Below, piece after piece: positions 52,859 to 61,944 of a stretch of 64,000 nt of DNA. The stretch is from Saltatorellus ferox. GTDB lineage: Bacteria; Planctomycetota; UBA1135; GCA-002686595. The stretch is from the NCBI GenBank assembly GCA_007751475.1, contig CP036434.1, positions 5,709,524 to 5,773,523 of the forward strand, given 5' to 3'. The notes beneath the pieces were generated by a model. It had not been told where the DNA came from and searched no databases. It worked only from the letters and a program-made list of their open reading frames with translations. Both the position numbers and the translations under genes were made by a program. Each line of letters begins with the position of its first letter. The first letter of the stretch is position 1.

Positions 52859-54061
52859 GTGAGCCAGAGGCGCAAACGTGCGGCCCCCGGCCTGCCTCCC
52901 CCGTCCACCCAGCTCCGACCAATGACAAATCGTCGCATCTCGAATGGAGGCGCCCGCCCCGCTCCGAGCCCGGCAATGGGGTGGAAGATCCCGGCCCTCG
53001 CCGCCCTTCTGGCCGCAGCCTTCGGAGCAGGCAGGCAGACTTCCATCCTCGAACCGGGCCCTGCTTCCCAGGAACGAGCCGCCTCAGATCCCCTGGATCC
53101 ACGCGCGGCCGCCGAGCAGGTCTCGCTGGCTTTTCAGGCCGCGTCGGCGGAAGCAGCCCAATCGGTGGTCCAGATCCGCTCCTATCGCCAGCGCCGGGAC
53201 AGCTGGCGCCCCCACCAGGAAGGCTCGGGCGTGGTCGTCTCCGATGACGGTCAGATCGTGACCAACCACCATGTGGTGGACGGCGGAACTCGCTTCGAGA
53301 TCGTCTTCACCGATGGCTCCAAAGCGCCCGCCAAGCTCCTCGGCTCCGACGACTCCGTCGACCTCGCTCTGCTCCAGCTCGAAGGTCCTATCCCGTCCCC
53401 GAACGGTCTTCCCCTGCGCCCGATGCCGCTGCGGACCGAACTCCCGCCCGTGGGCGAACTGGTCCTCGCCGTGGGCAACCCGCTCAGCCTGGGGCACACC
53501 GTCACCCTCGGCGTCGTGAACGGCCACGGCCGCTCCAACCTCGACATCGCCGAGTACGAAAACTACATCCAGACCGACGCCGCGATCAACCCGGGCAACA
53601 GCGGCGGGCCCCTCGTCGACGTCCAAGGCCGCGCGATCGGGATCACCGTCGCCGTCGGGCTCGAGTCCAACAACGACGGAGGGCTGGCCTTCGCCATCCC
53701 CGCCTCGATGGTCCGACGCGTCATCGACGATATCGTCGAACACGGCCGCGTGCGGCGCGCTTACCTCGGCGTGCAGACGGTCCGCAGCTACCTCGTCGAG
53801 CGGACCCTCGAAGAAGATCGCCGCAGCGGCTACGACGGGTTCAGCCGCGTCAAGGTCAAGGACTCCATCGCCAACACGCCCGCAGCTCGCGCAGGGATCC
53901 GTGCGGGCGACATCATCCTCAAGCTAGGCGACAACGAGATCCGCGGAACCCAGACGTACTTCAACGCGCTCATCGAGGCAGACCCCGAGGACACGATCGA
54001 GATCACCCTCTGGCGCGCGGGCCGGACGCTGACGAAGAGCGTCAAGCTCGCGGAGCGGTAG
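52859..54061 (+). CDS. HtrA/DegP-family serine protease with one PDZ domain
   Basis: The 400-residue product has the trypsin-fold catalytic triad His138 (IVTNHHVVDG), Asp168 (SVDLALLQL) and Ser248 (AAINPGNSGGPLVD). A PDZ domain follows (RAYLGVQTVRS, PAARAGIRAGDIILKLGDNEI). A hydrophobic stretch at ~43-58 suggests an N-terminal anchor or signal. HtrA proteins degrade or refold misfolded envelope proteins. The GTG start gives the full hydrophobic segment; ATG codons at 52922 and 52976 are alternatives. The single PDZ is the DegS/HtrA2-like layout. Confidence 0.85.
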   Translation: MSQRRKRAAPGLPPPSTQLRPMTNRRISNGGARPAPSPAMGWKIPALAALLAAAFGAGRQTSILEPGPASQERAASDPLDPRAAAEQVSLAFQAASAEAAQSVVQIRSYRQRRDSWRPHQEGSGVVVSDDGQIVTNHHVVDGGTRFEIVFTDGSKAPAKLLGSDDSVDLALLQLEGPIPSPNGLPLRPMPLRTELPPVGELVLAVGNPLSLGHTVTLGVVNGHGRSNLDIAEYENYIQTDAAINPGNSGGPLVDVQGRAIGITVAVGLESNNDGGLAFAIPASMVRRVIDDIVEHGRVRRAYLGVQTVRSYLVERTLEEDRRSGYDGFSRVKVKDSIANTPAARAGIRAGDIILKLGDNEIRGTQTYFNALIEADPEDTIEITLWRAGRTLTKSVKLAER

Positions 54062-54088
54062 GCTGCGGTCAGCGCTGCGCGCATCGCT

Positions 54089-55519
54089 TCAGTCCACCCG
54101 AGCCGCGCCCGCCGCACACCCGCCCTGGCCAAGGCAGGCGGCGCTGGATCCCGGCTCCCCCACGATCACTCGCACCTCCCCTGCCGCGCCGGTTCCGTCG
54201 AACTCCGACGCGGCGGCGATCGCGACTCCAAATTCGGCGCCCGCATTCGGGCATGAGCCCTGCAGGGCGCCAGCGCGCTGCCATCCAATGGAGGATCGCT
54301 GGAAGACCTCCACTCGCCCCGCGCTCACCTGGCCGAGATCCCCCGCGGCGAACGGCGCTCCCACGAAGAGCCGGTCTGCAGCGCCAGCGACGCGCAGCCC
54401 GAAGCCCTCGGTCGGATCGCCCGTGAGAAGAGCCTGGTGAATGGGCTCGCCGGTGCTCGAGAGCCGAAACACCTCGACGATCGCCCTGCCCCAGCCCCCC
54501 ACCGCGAAGGTCGTGGTATCGATGGCGGCGATCGACTCGCCATAGCGGAGCCCGGCGGCGCCATCGGTTCCAGCGGGCGCCCCCAGGTCCCACGCGAGGC
54601 GCCCAGCATCGAGCCCCACTCCGTGGAAGCCGAAGACCCGCCCGGCCGCCGGTGCGATCGCACCATCGCCGGGCGCCCCCACGATGAGCATCTCTCCGGC
54701 CCAAGCGAGCGACTGACCGAACGTCGCCGCCACGCCCGGCTGAGGCGACTCCACGCTGAAACGCAGGGACCACTCTCCGCCAGAGCGATCGAACACGTGC
54801 ACGCGTCCGGCGAACGCCGCGCCCGACGTCGACCGCGCCATGGGTGCCCCGACGGCGATCTGGAGGCCGTCCGCGCGGAAGGCCAGCGAATGGCCGAAGG
54901 CCGCCCCATCCGCGCTCCCTGGTGGATGGAGCTCGACCAGCTGGAGGATCGGGAGCGGACCCGGGTCTCCGACGGAGCCGACCCGGTAGAGGCGCACGAG
55001 TCCCGCGCGCGATCCCGCGGCGGAGTCGGCTCCCGGCGCCCCCACGGCGAGAAGGTCGGTACCGTGAAACGCAAGAGCAGCACCGAAGCGCGAGTGCGCG
55101 GAGAGATCCCCGGGGCGCAGCGTCCCCCGGACGGCGGAAGCGCATACGCCCGTGGACGGACCCAACGCTCCCACGGAGAACAGCCGCACACCTCCACGGG
55201 GGCTCCCGGCCTCCATCGCTTGAGGCGACCCCACGGCGCAGAGTCGGCCACCGAGCCGCTCACCGAGCCGCTCACCCGGAAGATTCGCCCTCACCTCGCG
55301 CACCGTGATCGCGACCGCCGCGCCGAACTCTCCGCGCTGGCCGAACGCCGCCTCCGCCACGGCCTGACGGGACGGAAGCAGGGTGCATGGAAGGCCCGCC
55401 GCGGTGCGGTCCCAGGGATTCGAGCCCGTCGAACCTCCGGGCCCGTGCAGAAGGGCACCCGCCCAGGTGAATGCAGTCAGCGCGCACAGGGGAAGCGACA
55501 GGAGAGGCATCATCGTCAT
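54089..55519 (-). CDS. secreted FG-GAP beta-propeller protein
   Basis: The 476-residue product has a signal peptide (MTMMPLLSLPLCALTAFTWA) and repeated FG-GAP-like units: FGQRGEFGAAVAI, RFGAALAFHGTDLLAVGAPG, AAFGHSLAFRADGLQIAVGAP, TFGQSLAWAGEMLIVGAPGDG and LRVAGAADRLFVGAPF. These build a seven-bladed propeller in integrin-like and bacterial surface proteins. Cys residues appear in the last blade (GSCPNAGAEF, CLGQGGCAAG). The function is probably extracellular binding. It converges on the HtrA gene and diverges from mqnA. Confidence 0.8.
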   Translation of the reverse strand: MTMMPLLSLPLCALTAFTWAGALLHGPGGSTGSNPWDRTAAGLPCTLLPSRQAVAEAAFGQRGEFGAAVAITVREVRANLPGERLGERLGGRLCAVGSPQAMEAGSPRGGVRLFSVGALGPSTGVCASAVRGTLRPGDLSAHSRFGAALAFHGTDLLAVGAPGADSAAGSRAGLVRLYRVGSVGDPGPLPILQLVELHPPGSADGAAFGHSLAFRADGLQIAVGAPMARSTSGAAFAGRVHVFDRSGGEWSLRFSVESPQPGVAATFGQSLAWAGEMLIVGAPGDGAIAPAAGRVFGFHGVGLDAGRLAWDLGAPAGTDGAAGLRYGESIAAIDTTTFAVGGWGRAIVEVFRLSSTGEPIHQALLTGDPTEGFGLRVAGAADRLFVGAPFAAGDLGQVSAGRVEVFQRSSIGWQRAGALQGSCPNAGAEFGVAIAAASEFDGTGAAGEVRVIVGEPGSSAACLGQGGCAAGAARVD

Positions 55520-55716
55520 CGTTCGAAGCCCCGGGGCGGGGCGGGTTCGACTGCTGGAGTCCAGGAATCGGAGGCCTCCTCTCGCGGGTGCGGGAGTCGA
55601 GCGCCATCCAATCCAGACGACGATCGGGCCGAGGGGCGGTTACCGCTCGCCGCGCGGTTCCATCGTTCTCCGCGGGTCTCCTCCTTTCTGAGGCGAAATC
55701 GAGGGCCGACCGACCG

Positions 55717-56535
55717 ATGATCACCCCCATGAGTGCGTCCTCCTCTGAGCTCCGCGTCGGGAGCGTTCCCTACCTCGTCGGAAGGCCCCTGGACCATGGC
55801 CTGGGCCGAGAGCCCGGCATCACGCTGGAGCACGACGTTCCGGCCCGTTTGATCGAGCGGCTGAGAGGCGGAGAGATCGACGTCGCGCTCGTCTCTTCGA
55901 TCGAACTCTTCCGGCGCCCGGGCTACCGGTACATCGACGGGATCGGGGTGGCAGGCAACGGCTACGTGGGGAGCGTCCAGGTGTTCCTGCGCAAGCCGAT
56001 CCAGGAGGCCGCGTCGATCGCGATGGACCCGGCGAGCCGGGCAGCCGCCGCGCTCACGCGCTCACTCCTCTACGAACGGGAGGGCGGCGCGCCGGAGTTC
56101 ATCGAGGTACCGCTCGGCGCCGATCCTCGCGAGGCGAAAGGCGCGGACGCCTGGCTGCGGATCGGGGACGCGGCGCTGCGGGAGACCCTCACCATCGACG
56201 CTCCGGCGTGGAACCCGAGCGAGGAGTGGCGGAAGCGGACCGGGATGCCGTTCGTTTTCGCGGCCTGGATCGTGGCGGAGGACGTCGACATCGAACCCCA
56301 CCTGGAGGCCTTCCGCCGCGCGCGCGAAAATGGCCGGAGCGCGATCCCGGCGCTCGCCCGGGAGGCTGCCGAGACCTGGCGCCTGCCGGAAGCCCAGTGC
56401 CTCTCCTATCTCGCCGAAGAGTGCAGCTACGACCCGGGCCCCGCGATGGCGCCGAGCCTGCGTGAGTTCCAGCGCCGGGCCGCGCTCGCCGACCTGTGCG
56501 CGAAGGATCTGCTCCCGGAACCCGTCCACCTGTGA
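55717..56535 (+). CDS. mqnA: chorismate dehydratase (MqnA)
   Basis: MqnA dehydrates chorismate to 3-(1-carboxyvinyloxy)benzoate, the first step of the futalosine route. The 272-residue product has the MqnA pattern: LRVGSVPYLVGRPLDHGL (periplasmic-binding-protein-II-like start), GEIDVALVSSIELFR, SVQVFLRKPI, RIGDAAL and CLSYLAEECSYD with the C-terminal LREFQRRAALADL. The frame upstream of the ATG is not conserved. ATG at 55717 or 55729 are both plausible. It lies far from mqnC-mqnE (40-42 kb). Confidence 0.85.
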   Translation: MITPMSASSSELRVGSVPYLVGRPLDHGLGREPGITLEHDVPARLIERLRGGEIDVALVSSIELFRRPGYRYIDGIGVAGNGYVGSVQVFLRKPIQEAASIAMDPASRAAAALTRSLLYEREGGAPEFIEVPLGADPREAKGADAWLRIGDAALRETLTIDAPAWNPSEEWRKRTGMPFVFAAWIVAEDVDIEPHLEAFRRARENGRSAIPALAREAAETWRLPEAQCLSYLAEECSYDPGPAMAPSLREFQRRAALADLCAKDLLPEPVHL

Positions 56536-56539
56536 CAAA

Positions 56540-56728
56540 ATGCCCAGACTGATCGATCAAAATCACTGCCCCCACTGCGGAATCAAGCTGGAGGCACCTC
56601 TCCCGCGGGTTTGCCCGGAGTGCGCAGGTTCGCTCCAGCAGCGCTACCTGAAGGCGGGCTGCCTGAGCTCCGGTCCCGCGATCTTCCTGGCGGGGCTGGC
56701 CTACCTGGCGTGGCAGATCGCCGCATAG
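56540..56728 (+). CDS. small zinc-ribbon membrane protein
   Basis: A 62-residue product starts 4 nt after the mqnA stop. It has two CxxC knuckles (CPHC at 10-13, CPEC at 25-28), a basic linker and a single membrane span (AIFLAGLAYLAWQIAA). The close spacing suggests cotranscription with mqnA. The role is unknown; a small redox- or metal-binding membrane peptide is possible. Confidence 0.6.
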   Translation: MPRLIDQNHCPHCGIKLEAPLPRVCPECAGSLQQRYLKAGCLSSGPAIFLAGLAYLAWQIAA

Positions 56729-56797
56729 AGCCAGCCCGCCGGCCCAATTCTGTGAACGAGATGAAATGCGACCCGCCGCAAGGAGAACAAGACGGCG

Positions 56798-57166
56798 ATG
56801 GTTTCCTTCAGCCTCTACCGAACGCCCACTGATGCGCCCGCCTCCACGGGCTCGGCGGGCAACGTGATCGCCGCTCTCGCCTCGTTCTTCGCGCCGGGCC
56901 TCGGCCAGCTCATCCAGGGCCGATTCGCAAGCGCGCTGGTGCTCTTCCTGGGCACCTGGATCGGCTACTCCCTCTGGTTCCTGATCCTGCCCGGGCTCTT
57001 CGCGCTCGCCCTGCACCTGGTTGCGATCCTCGACGCGGCGACCTTCACTCCTGGGAGATCTGCCGGCACGCCCGGAAGATCCACGGGGCGCTTCACCCAG
57101 CGAAACGAGGAAAGCGCCTTCTCGCAGGGCCACCCTGGTGGCCATCGCGTCCACTTCGCCGAATAG
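56798..57166 (+). CDS. small membrane protein, TM2-like
   Basis: The 122-residue product has two spans (NVIAALASFFAPGLGQLI, ALVLFLGTWIGYSLWFLILPGLFALALHL) with the GLGQLIQGRFASALVLF signature that small TM2/DUF-type membrane proteins share. The C-terminal ~45 residues are polar and Gly/Arg-rich. An RBS-like AAGGAG lies upstream of the ATG. The function is unknown. Confidence 0.65.
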   Translation: MVSFSLYRTPTDAPASTGSAGNVIAALASFFAPGLGQLIQGRFASALVLFLGTWIGYSLWFLILPGLFALALHLVAILDAATFTPGRSAGTPGRSTGRFTQRNEESAFSQGHPGGHRVHFAE

Positions 57167-57313
57167 TCAGCGCGTACTCCGCCGGATCGGTTGTATGCGC
57201 CAAGCGCGCGCCCTATCGTGCCGGTCCGGGGGTCGCCGAGGGGCGTGGCGCAGGTGCGCGTGCAGGAGTGTCCGCCGGTTGGACATCGATCGACCCGCAG
57301 GGTTCCGAATTTC

Positions 57314-59863
57314 GTGGCGCAAACCCGTTCGTCTCTGAAGAAGAAGACGTCGAAGAAGACTACCTCCGAGAAGCGTGCCGCAGGCGCGCGTGATTCTCTC
57401 TTCGAGGATGTGCCGACGGGCGGAGGCGGAAGTTCCGGCAGCCACTCGGGCGGCGGGGCAGGCGGAGGTGGTGCCTCGGGCGACGGTGTCTCCGGAGACG
57501 GCGAGGAAGCCGTGCCACTGCACGAGGCCGCGCAAGCGCGCTACTTGAACTACTCGCTCTCGGTGATCACGAGCCGAGCGCTGCCCGACGTGCGCGACGG
57601 CCTCAAGCCCGTGCAACGGCGCATCCTGTACACGATGTTCCGCGAGCGGCTCATGCCGGACGCCAAGCCGCGCAAGTGCGCCGGCGTCGTCGGCTCCGCT
57701 CTGCGCGACTTCCACCCCCACGGCGACACAGCGCTCTACGACGCCCTCGTGCGCCTCGCTCAGCCCTGGGCGATGCGCCATCGCCTCGTCGACGGCCACG
57801 GCAACTTCGGCTCGATCGACGGGGATTCGGCGGCCGCGTACCGCTATACCGAGTGCCGTCTCGCTCCGCTGGCCGGGCCGCTTCTCGACGACATCAAGAA
57901 CGGCACCGTTCCCTTCCGTCCGAACTACGATGGTACGAACGAGGAGCCCGTCGTCCTGCCGGCCCGCTACCCGAATTTGCTGGTCAACGGCGGCACCGGT
58001 ATCGCGGTCGGCATGGCGACGAACATCCCGCCACACAACCTCGGCGAGACGCTGAAAGCCTGCCTCAAGGTCCTCGCCGATCCCGAGATCAAGGACTACC
58101 AGCTGGTCGCCAACGACGCGATCCAGGGACCGGACTTCCCGACGGGTGGCCAGGTGCTCGCGAGCCGCGAGGCGCTCCGTGAGATCTACAAGACCGGCTC
58201 CGGCTCGATCAAGGTCCGCGGCATCACCGCGATCGATCGCAAGCTCGCGACCCGCACGACGAAGACGCTCGTCATCACCGAGGTCCCCTACGCCGTCAAC
58301 AAGGCGACGCTGGTGGAGCAGATCGCCCAGATCGTCGTCCAGCGCAAGATGGCGCTGCTCCTCGACGTCCAGGACCTGTCCACCGATGACATCCGGATCG
58401 AGCTCACGCTCAAGAAGGACGCGGACCAGCAGAAGGTCCTCGCGTACCTCTACAAGCACACGAGCCTCCAGGTCAACTACAGCTACAACCTGACCTGCCT
58501 GATCCCGACCGAGAACCCGGCCGTCGGTGCGCCGGCGCGCCTCGGGCTCAAGGAGATCCTGTGGCACTTCCTCCACTTCCGCCTCCGCGTTGTCACGCGC
58601 AGGCTGGAGACGGAGCTCGGCGTCCTCGAGAAGCGGATTCACATCCTGGAGGGCTTCGCGCTCGTCTTCGATGCGCTCGACGAGATCATCCGCATCATCC
58701 GCGCGTCGGATGGCAAGGCGGACGCTGCGGCGAAGATCCAGAAGCGGTTCAAGCAGCTCGACGCCGAGCAAACGGACGCGATCCTGGAGCTCAAGCTCTA
58801 CCGCCTCGCCAGGCTCGAGATCAACCTCGTCAACGAGGAGCTCGAGGGCAAGGTGGTGCGCGCGAACGAGATCCGCGCGCTGCTCGACGAGGACGACAGC
58901 GACACGCGAAACTCGGGCCGCTGGGGCATCGTGCGCGAGGAGCTGGAGGCGATCTTGAACGAGTTCGGCAAGGCCAAGGAAGCCAAGCGCCGGACGATCA
59001 TCGAGCTGCCCGAGGAGGAAGTGGAGTACTCGGAAGAGGACTTCATCGTCGCCGAGGACACGCACCTGCTCGTCACCAAAGACGGCTGGGTCAAGCGCCA
59101 GCGCGAGATCAAGGAGCCCGCGAAGTCGCGGATCCGCGACGGCGACAGCGTGCTCGCCTGCGTGGCGGGCTCGACCCGCGCGACCGTCGGCTTCTTCTCT
59201 TCGCTCGGAACGTGCTATACGGCGCGTTTTGCGGATTTGCCTTCCTCCACCGGTTTCGGCGAACCCATCCAGAAGCTCTTCAAGCTGAAGGACGGCGAGC
59301 AGATCATCACGGTGATGTCCTTCGATCCGCGCGCGCTCCCCGCGAGCATCCACGAGGATCCGAAGAAGCCCGACGTCTGCCCGCTCTATCACGGATTCGC
59401 GGCCACGAGCGACGGCAACGCACTGCGCTTCGGCCTCGACAAGTACATCGAGCCTTCGACGCGCTCGGGTCGCCGCTACGCACGCCCCTCCTCCGGAGAC
59501 AAGGTCGTGGGCATGACGCCGATCCACGGTTCGGAGATCATCCTCGCGGTCACGGAGCGCTGTCGCGCCGTCGTCTGCCCGGCCGCCGAGGTGAACTATC
59601 TCTCGGGGCCCGGCAAGGGCGTCCGCCTCATCAAGGTGGCGAAGGAAGACCGACTCATCGGCTTCAAGGCGAGCACCGGTGACCGGGACATCCTGACCGT
59701 CGAGACGAACCGCGGCGCGAAGAAGAACATCTCGGTCGTCAAGTACCGGGTCACGGGGCGCGGCGGCGTCGGCACCGAGATCCAGAAGAACGGCCGGATC
59801 AAGTCCGTCATGGAAGAGCCGCCCGAGATGCCCGTGCTGAAAGGCCGCGCTCCCAAAGACTGA
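57314..59863 (+). CDS. parC: DNA topoisomerase IV subunit A-like (ParC/GyrA family)
   Basis: The 849-residue product cuts and rejoins DNA. It has LPDVRDGLKPVQRRILYTMF, the catalytic Tyr178 in AAYRYTECRL, and HGDTALYDALVRLAQPWAMR. The C-terminal domain has blades (RSGRRYARPSSGDKVVGM) but no GyrA box (QRRGGKG), which favours ParC over GyrA. Residues ~25-65 form a Gly/Ser-rich linker (GGGGSSGSHSGGG). The GTG at 57314 is preferred; an ATG further upstream would add ~40 residues. It is followed by parE with a 30-bp gap. Confidence 0.88.
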   Translation: MAQTRSSLKKKTSKKTTSEKRAAGARDSLFEDVPTGGGGSSGSHSGGGAGGGGASGDGVSGDGEEAVPLHEAAQARYLNYSLSVITSRALPDVRDGLKPVQRRILYTMFRERLMPDAKPRKCAGVVGSALRDFHPHGDTALYDALVRLAQPWAMRHRLVDGHGNFGSIDGDSAAAYRYTECRLAPLAGPLLDDIKNGTVPFRPNYDGTNEEPVVLPARYPNLLVNGGTGIAVGMATNIPPHNLGETLKACLKVLADPEIKDYQLVANDAIQGPDFPTGGQVLASREALREIYKTGSGSIKVRGITAIDRKLATRTTKTLVITEVPYAVNKATLVEQIAQIVVQRKMALLLDVQDLSTDDIRIELTLKKDADQQKVLAYLYKHTSLQVNYSYNLTCLIPTENPAVGAPARLGLKEILWHFLHFRLRVVTRRLETELGVLEKRIHILEGFALVFDALDEIIRIIRASDGKADAAAKIQKRFKQLDAEQTDAILELKLYRLARLEINLVNEELEGKVVRANEIRALLDEDDSDTRNSGRWGIVREELEAILNEFGKAKEAKRRTIIELPEEEVEYSEEDFIVAEDTHLLVTKDGWVKRQREIKEPAKSRIRDGDSVLACVAGSTRATVGFFSSLGTCYTARFADLPSSTGFGEPIQKLFKLKDGEQIITVMSFDPRALPASIHEDPKKPDVCPLYHGFAATSDGNALRFGLDKYIEPSTRSGRRYARPSSGDKVVGMTPIHGSEIILAVTERCRAVVCPAAEVNYLSGPGKGVRLIKVAKEDRLIGFKASTGDRDILTVETNRGAKKNISVVKYRVTGRGGVGTEIQKNGRIKSVMEEPPEMPVLKGRAPKD

Positions 59864-59893
59864 TCGTCATCGGAAACATCGAACAAGAACACC

Positions 59894-61816
59894 ATGGCGA
59901 AGACCTATAACGCGGACCAGCTGACCGTGCTCCAAGGACTGGAGGCGGTGCGCAAGCGTCCGGGCATGTACATCGGCGGCGTCAACAGCGCTGGCCTCCA
60001 CCACTGCGCGTGGGAGATCCTGGACAACTCGATCGACGAGGCCATGAACGGCCACGCGAGCGAGGTGACGTTGACCCTCCACAAGAGCGGCGACACGATC
60101 TCGGTGGCCGACAACGGCCGCGGCATCCCGGTCGACAAGAACAAGAAGACCGGGAAGACCGGCCTCGAGCTGGTGCTGACCGAGCTCCACGCGGGCGGCA
60201 AGTTCCAGAACGACGGCGAGGGCAACTACAAGACCTCGGGCGGCCTCCACGGCGTCGGCGCGTCCGTCGTCAACGCGCTCTCCAAGAAGCTGGTCGCCGT
60301 CGTCAAGCGCGACGGGGCCCAGTACAAGATGGAGTTCTCCCAGGGCAAGCCCGTGACGAAGCTCCTGCGCGCGAAGTCGACGGACGTCCGCGGCACGGGC
60401 ACGACGATCACGTTCACACCGGACCCCGCGATCTTCCCGCGGACGACGTTCAACGCCGAGACGCTCCTGGCGCGCCTCGAAACGGCGTCGTTCATCCACT
60501 CCGGCGTGAAGATGGTCTTCGTGGACGAGGCTGCGAACAAGCGGCACGTCTTCCGGCACGAGAACGGCATCAGCGACTACCTGAAGCACGTGTGCCAGGA
60601 GCGCAAGGCGCGCTCGATCCACGACGAGCCGTTCTACCTCTCCAAGGAGACGGCCGACGCGCGCGTCGAGCTCGTGTTCCAGTGGACCGAGTCCACGGAC
60701 GAGCACATTCGCTCCTACGTCAACGGCATCACGACGGCCCAGGGCGGCAGCCACGAGAACGGCCTGCGGGCGGGACTCAACAAGGCGGTTCGCAACTACC
60801 TGGAAACGCACAAGCTGACGCCGAGGGGCGTGAAGATCAGTCCCGAGGACATCCGCGAGGGCGTCGTCGGCGTGCTGTCGGTGTTCATCGCGGACCCGCA
60901 GTTCCAGGGACAGACGAAGGAGCGACTCAACAACCCCGAGATCCAGTCCGTGGTCGACGCCGCGCTGCGTCCGGCCCTGGAGCAGTGGCTCAACTCGAAC
61001 AGCTCCGTGGCGGAGCAGATCGTCGCGCGCATCATCGCGGCCAGCCGGGCGCGAGCGGCGAGCCGCGCCGCTTCCGAATCGATCTCGCGGAAGTCCGCCA
61101 CGAACAAGCTGACGCTGCCTGGCAAGCTGAGCGATTGCTCGGCCAAGGACCGCGCCGACACGGAGCTCTTCATCGTCGAAGGTGACTCAGCAGGCGGGTC
61201 GGCCAAGCAGGGCCGCGATCGGAAGACCCAGGCGATCCTGCCGCTCCGCGGCAAGGTGCTCAATACCGAAGAGGCAGGCCTCAAGAAGGTCCTCGACAAC
61301 CGCGAACTCAACGATCTCGTGATCGCCATGGGCTGCGGAATCGGCCCCGCGTTCGATCTGGCGAAGCTGCGCTACCAGCGCATCATCCTTCTCGCCGACG
61401 CCGACTCGGACGGGCACCACATCACGACGCTGCTCCTGACGTTCTACTATCGTCACCTGCCGCAGCTCATCACAGCGGGGCGCCTCTACATCGCCGTCCC
61501 GCCGCTCTACCGCGTCGACCTCGGCAAGGAAACGTACTGGGCCGCCGACGAGGCCGACCGCGAGCGGATCCTGAAGACCCATGGCAATGCACGCTCCAAC
61601 CCGCAGATCACGCGCTTCAAGGGCCTCGGTGAGATGATGCCGAAGACCCTCTGGGAGACGACGCTCGATCCGAAGACGCGCAAGCTCCTGCGCGTCGAGA
61701 TCGCGGATGGCCTGATGACCGACCGGATCATGAACGACTTGATGGGCAAGGACCCGTCCGCACGCTTCCGCTTCATCATGGAGCGCGCCGAAGAAGCGGA
61801 AGAAGTCGATCTCTGA
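59894..61816 (+). CDS. parE: DNA topoisomerase IV subunit B-like (ParE/GyrB family)
   Basis: The ATPase subunit has 640 residues. The GHKL motifs are GLHHCAWEILDNSIDEAMNG, DNGRGIPVD and SGGLHGVGASVVNALS. The TOPRIM region is EGDSAGGSAKQGRDRKTQA with LPLRGKVLNTEEA and ADADSDGHHITTLLLTF. The length is that of ParE or a short GyrB. It is coupled to parC by position. A strong terminator follows. Confidence 0.9.
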   Translation: MAKTYNADQLTVLQGLEAVRKRPGMYIGGVNSAGLHHCAWEILDNSIDEAMNGHASEVTLTLHKSGDTISVADNGRGIPVDKNKKTGKTGLELVLTELHAGGKFQNDGEGNYKTSGGLHGVGASVVNALSKKLVAVVKRDGAQYKMEFSQGKPVTKLLRAKSTDVRGTGTTITFTPDPAIFPRTTFNAETLLARLETASFIHSGVKMVFVDEAANKRHVFRHENGISDYLKHVCQERKARSIHDEPFYLSKETADARVELVFQWTESTDEHIRSYVNGITTAQGGSHENGLRAGLNKAVRNYLETHKLTPRGVKISPEDIREGVVGVLSVFIADPQFQGQTKERLNNPEIQSVVDAALRPALEQWLNSNSSVAEQIVARIIAASRARAASRAASESISRKSATNKLTLPGKLSDCSAKDRADTELFIVEGDSAGGSAKQGRDRKTQAILPLRGKVLNTEEAGLKKVLDNRELNDLVIAMGCGIGPAFDLAKLRYQRIILLADADSDGHHITTLLLTFYYRHLPQLITAGRLYIAVPPLYRVDLGKETYWAADEADRERILKTHGNARSNPQITRFKGLGEMMPKTLWETTLDPKTRKLLRVEIADGLMTDRIMNDLMGKDPSARFRFIMERAEEAEEVDL

Positions 61817-61834
61817 GGTCACGCCAGGACAGCC

Positions 61835-61890
61835 TGGATGAGAAAAGCGCCGCCCGCCCCTGACAGGGCGAGCGGCGCTTTTCTCATCCA
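61835..61890. terminator. bidirectional terminator hairpin
   Basis: A 19-bp outer stem (61835-61853 with 61872-61890) is followed by one mismatch and five further pairs, around the loop CTGACA. It lies between parE on the plus strand and the secreted-protein gene on the minus strand. Its core is nearly identical to the hairpin at 63773-63806. Confidence 0.82.
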
Positions 61891-61944
61891 GCGGGGAGAG
61901 GGGTCGAACGCCTCATGCCGAACTCTTCCCCGTCGCCGCCCTGA

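Noticed and set aside
57167..59527. Very long antisense frame over parC
   Set aside because: High GC and codon bias leave the reverse frame open. The product is Arg/Asp-rich without domain patterns, while the plus-strand ParC motifs are unambiguous.
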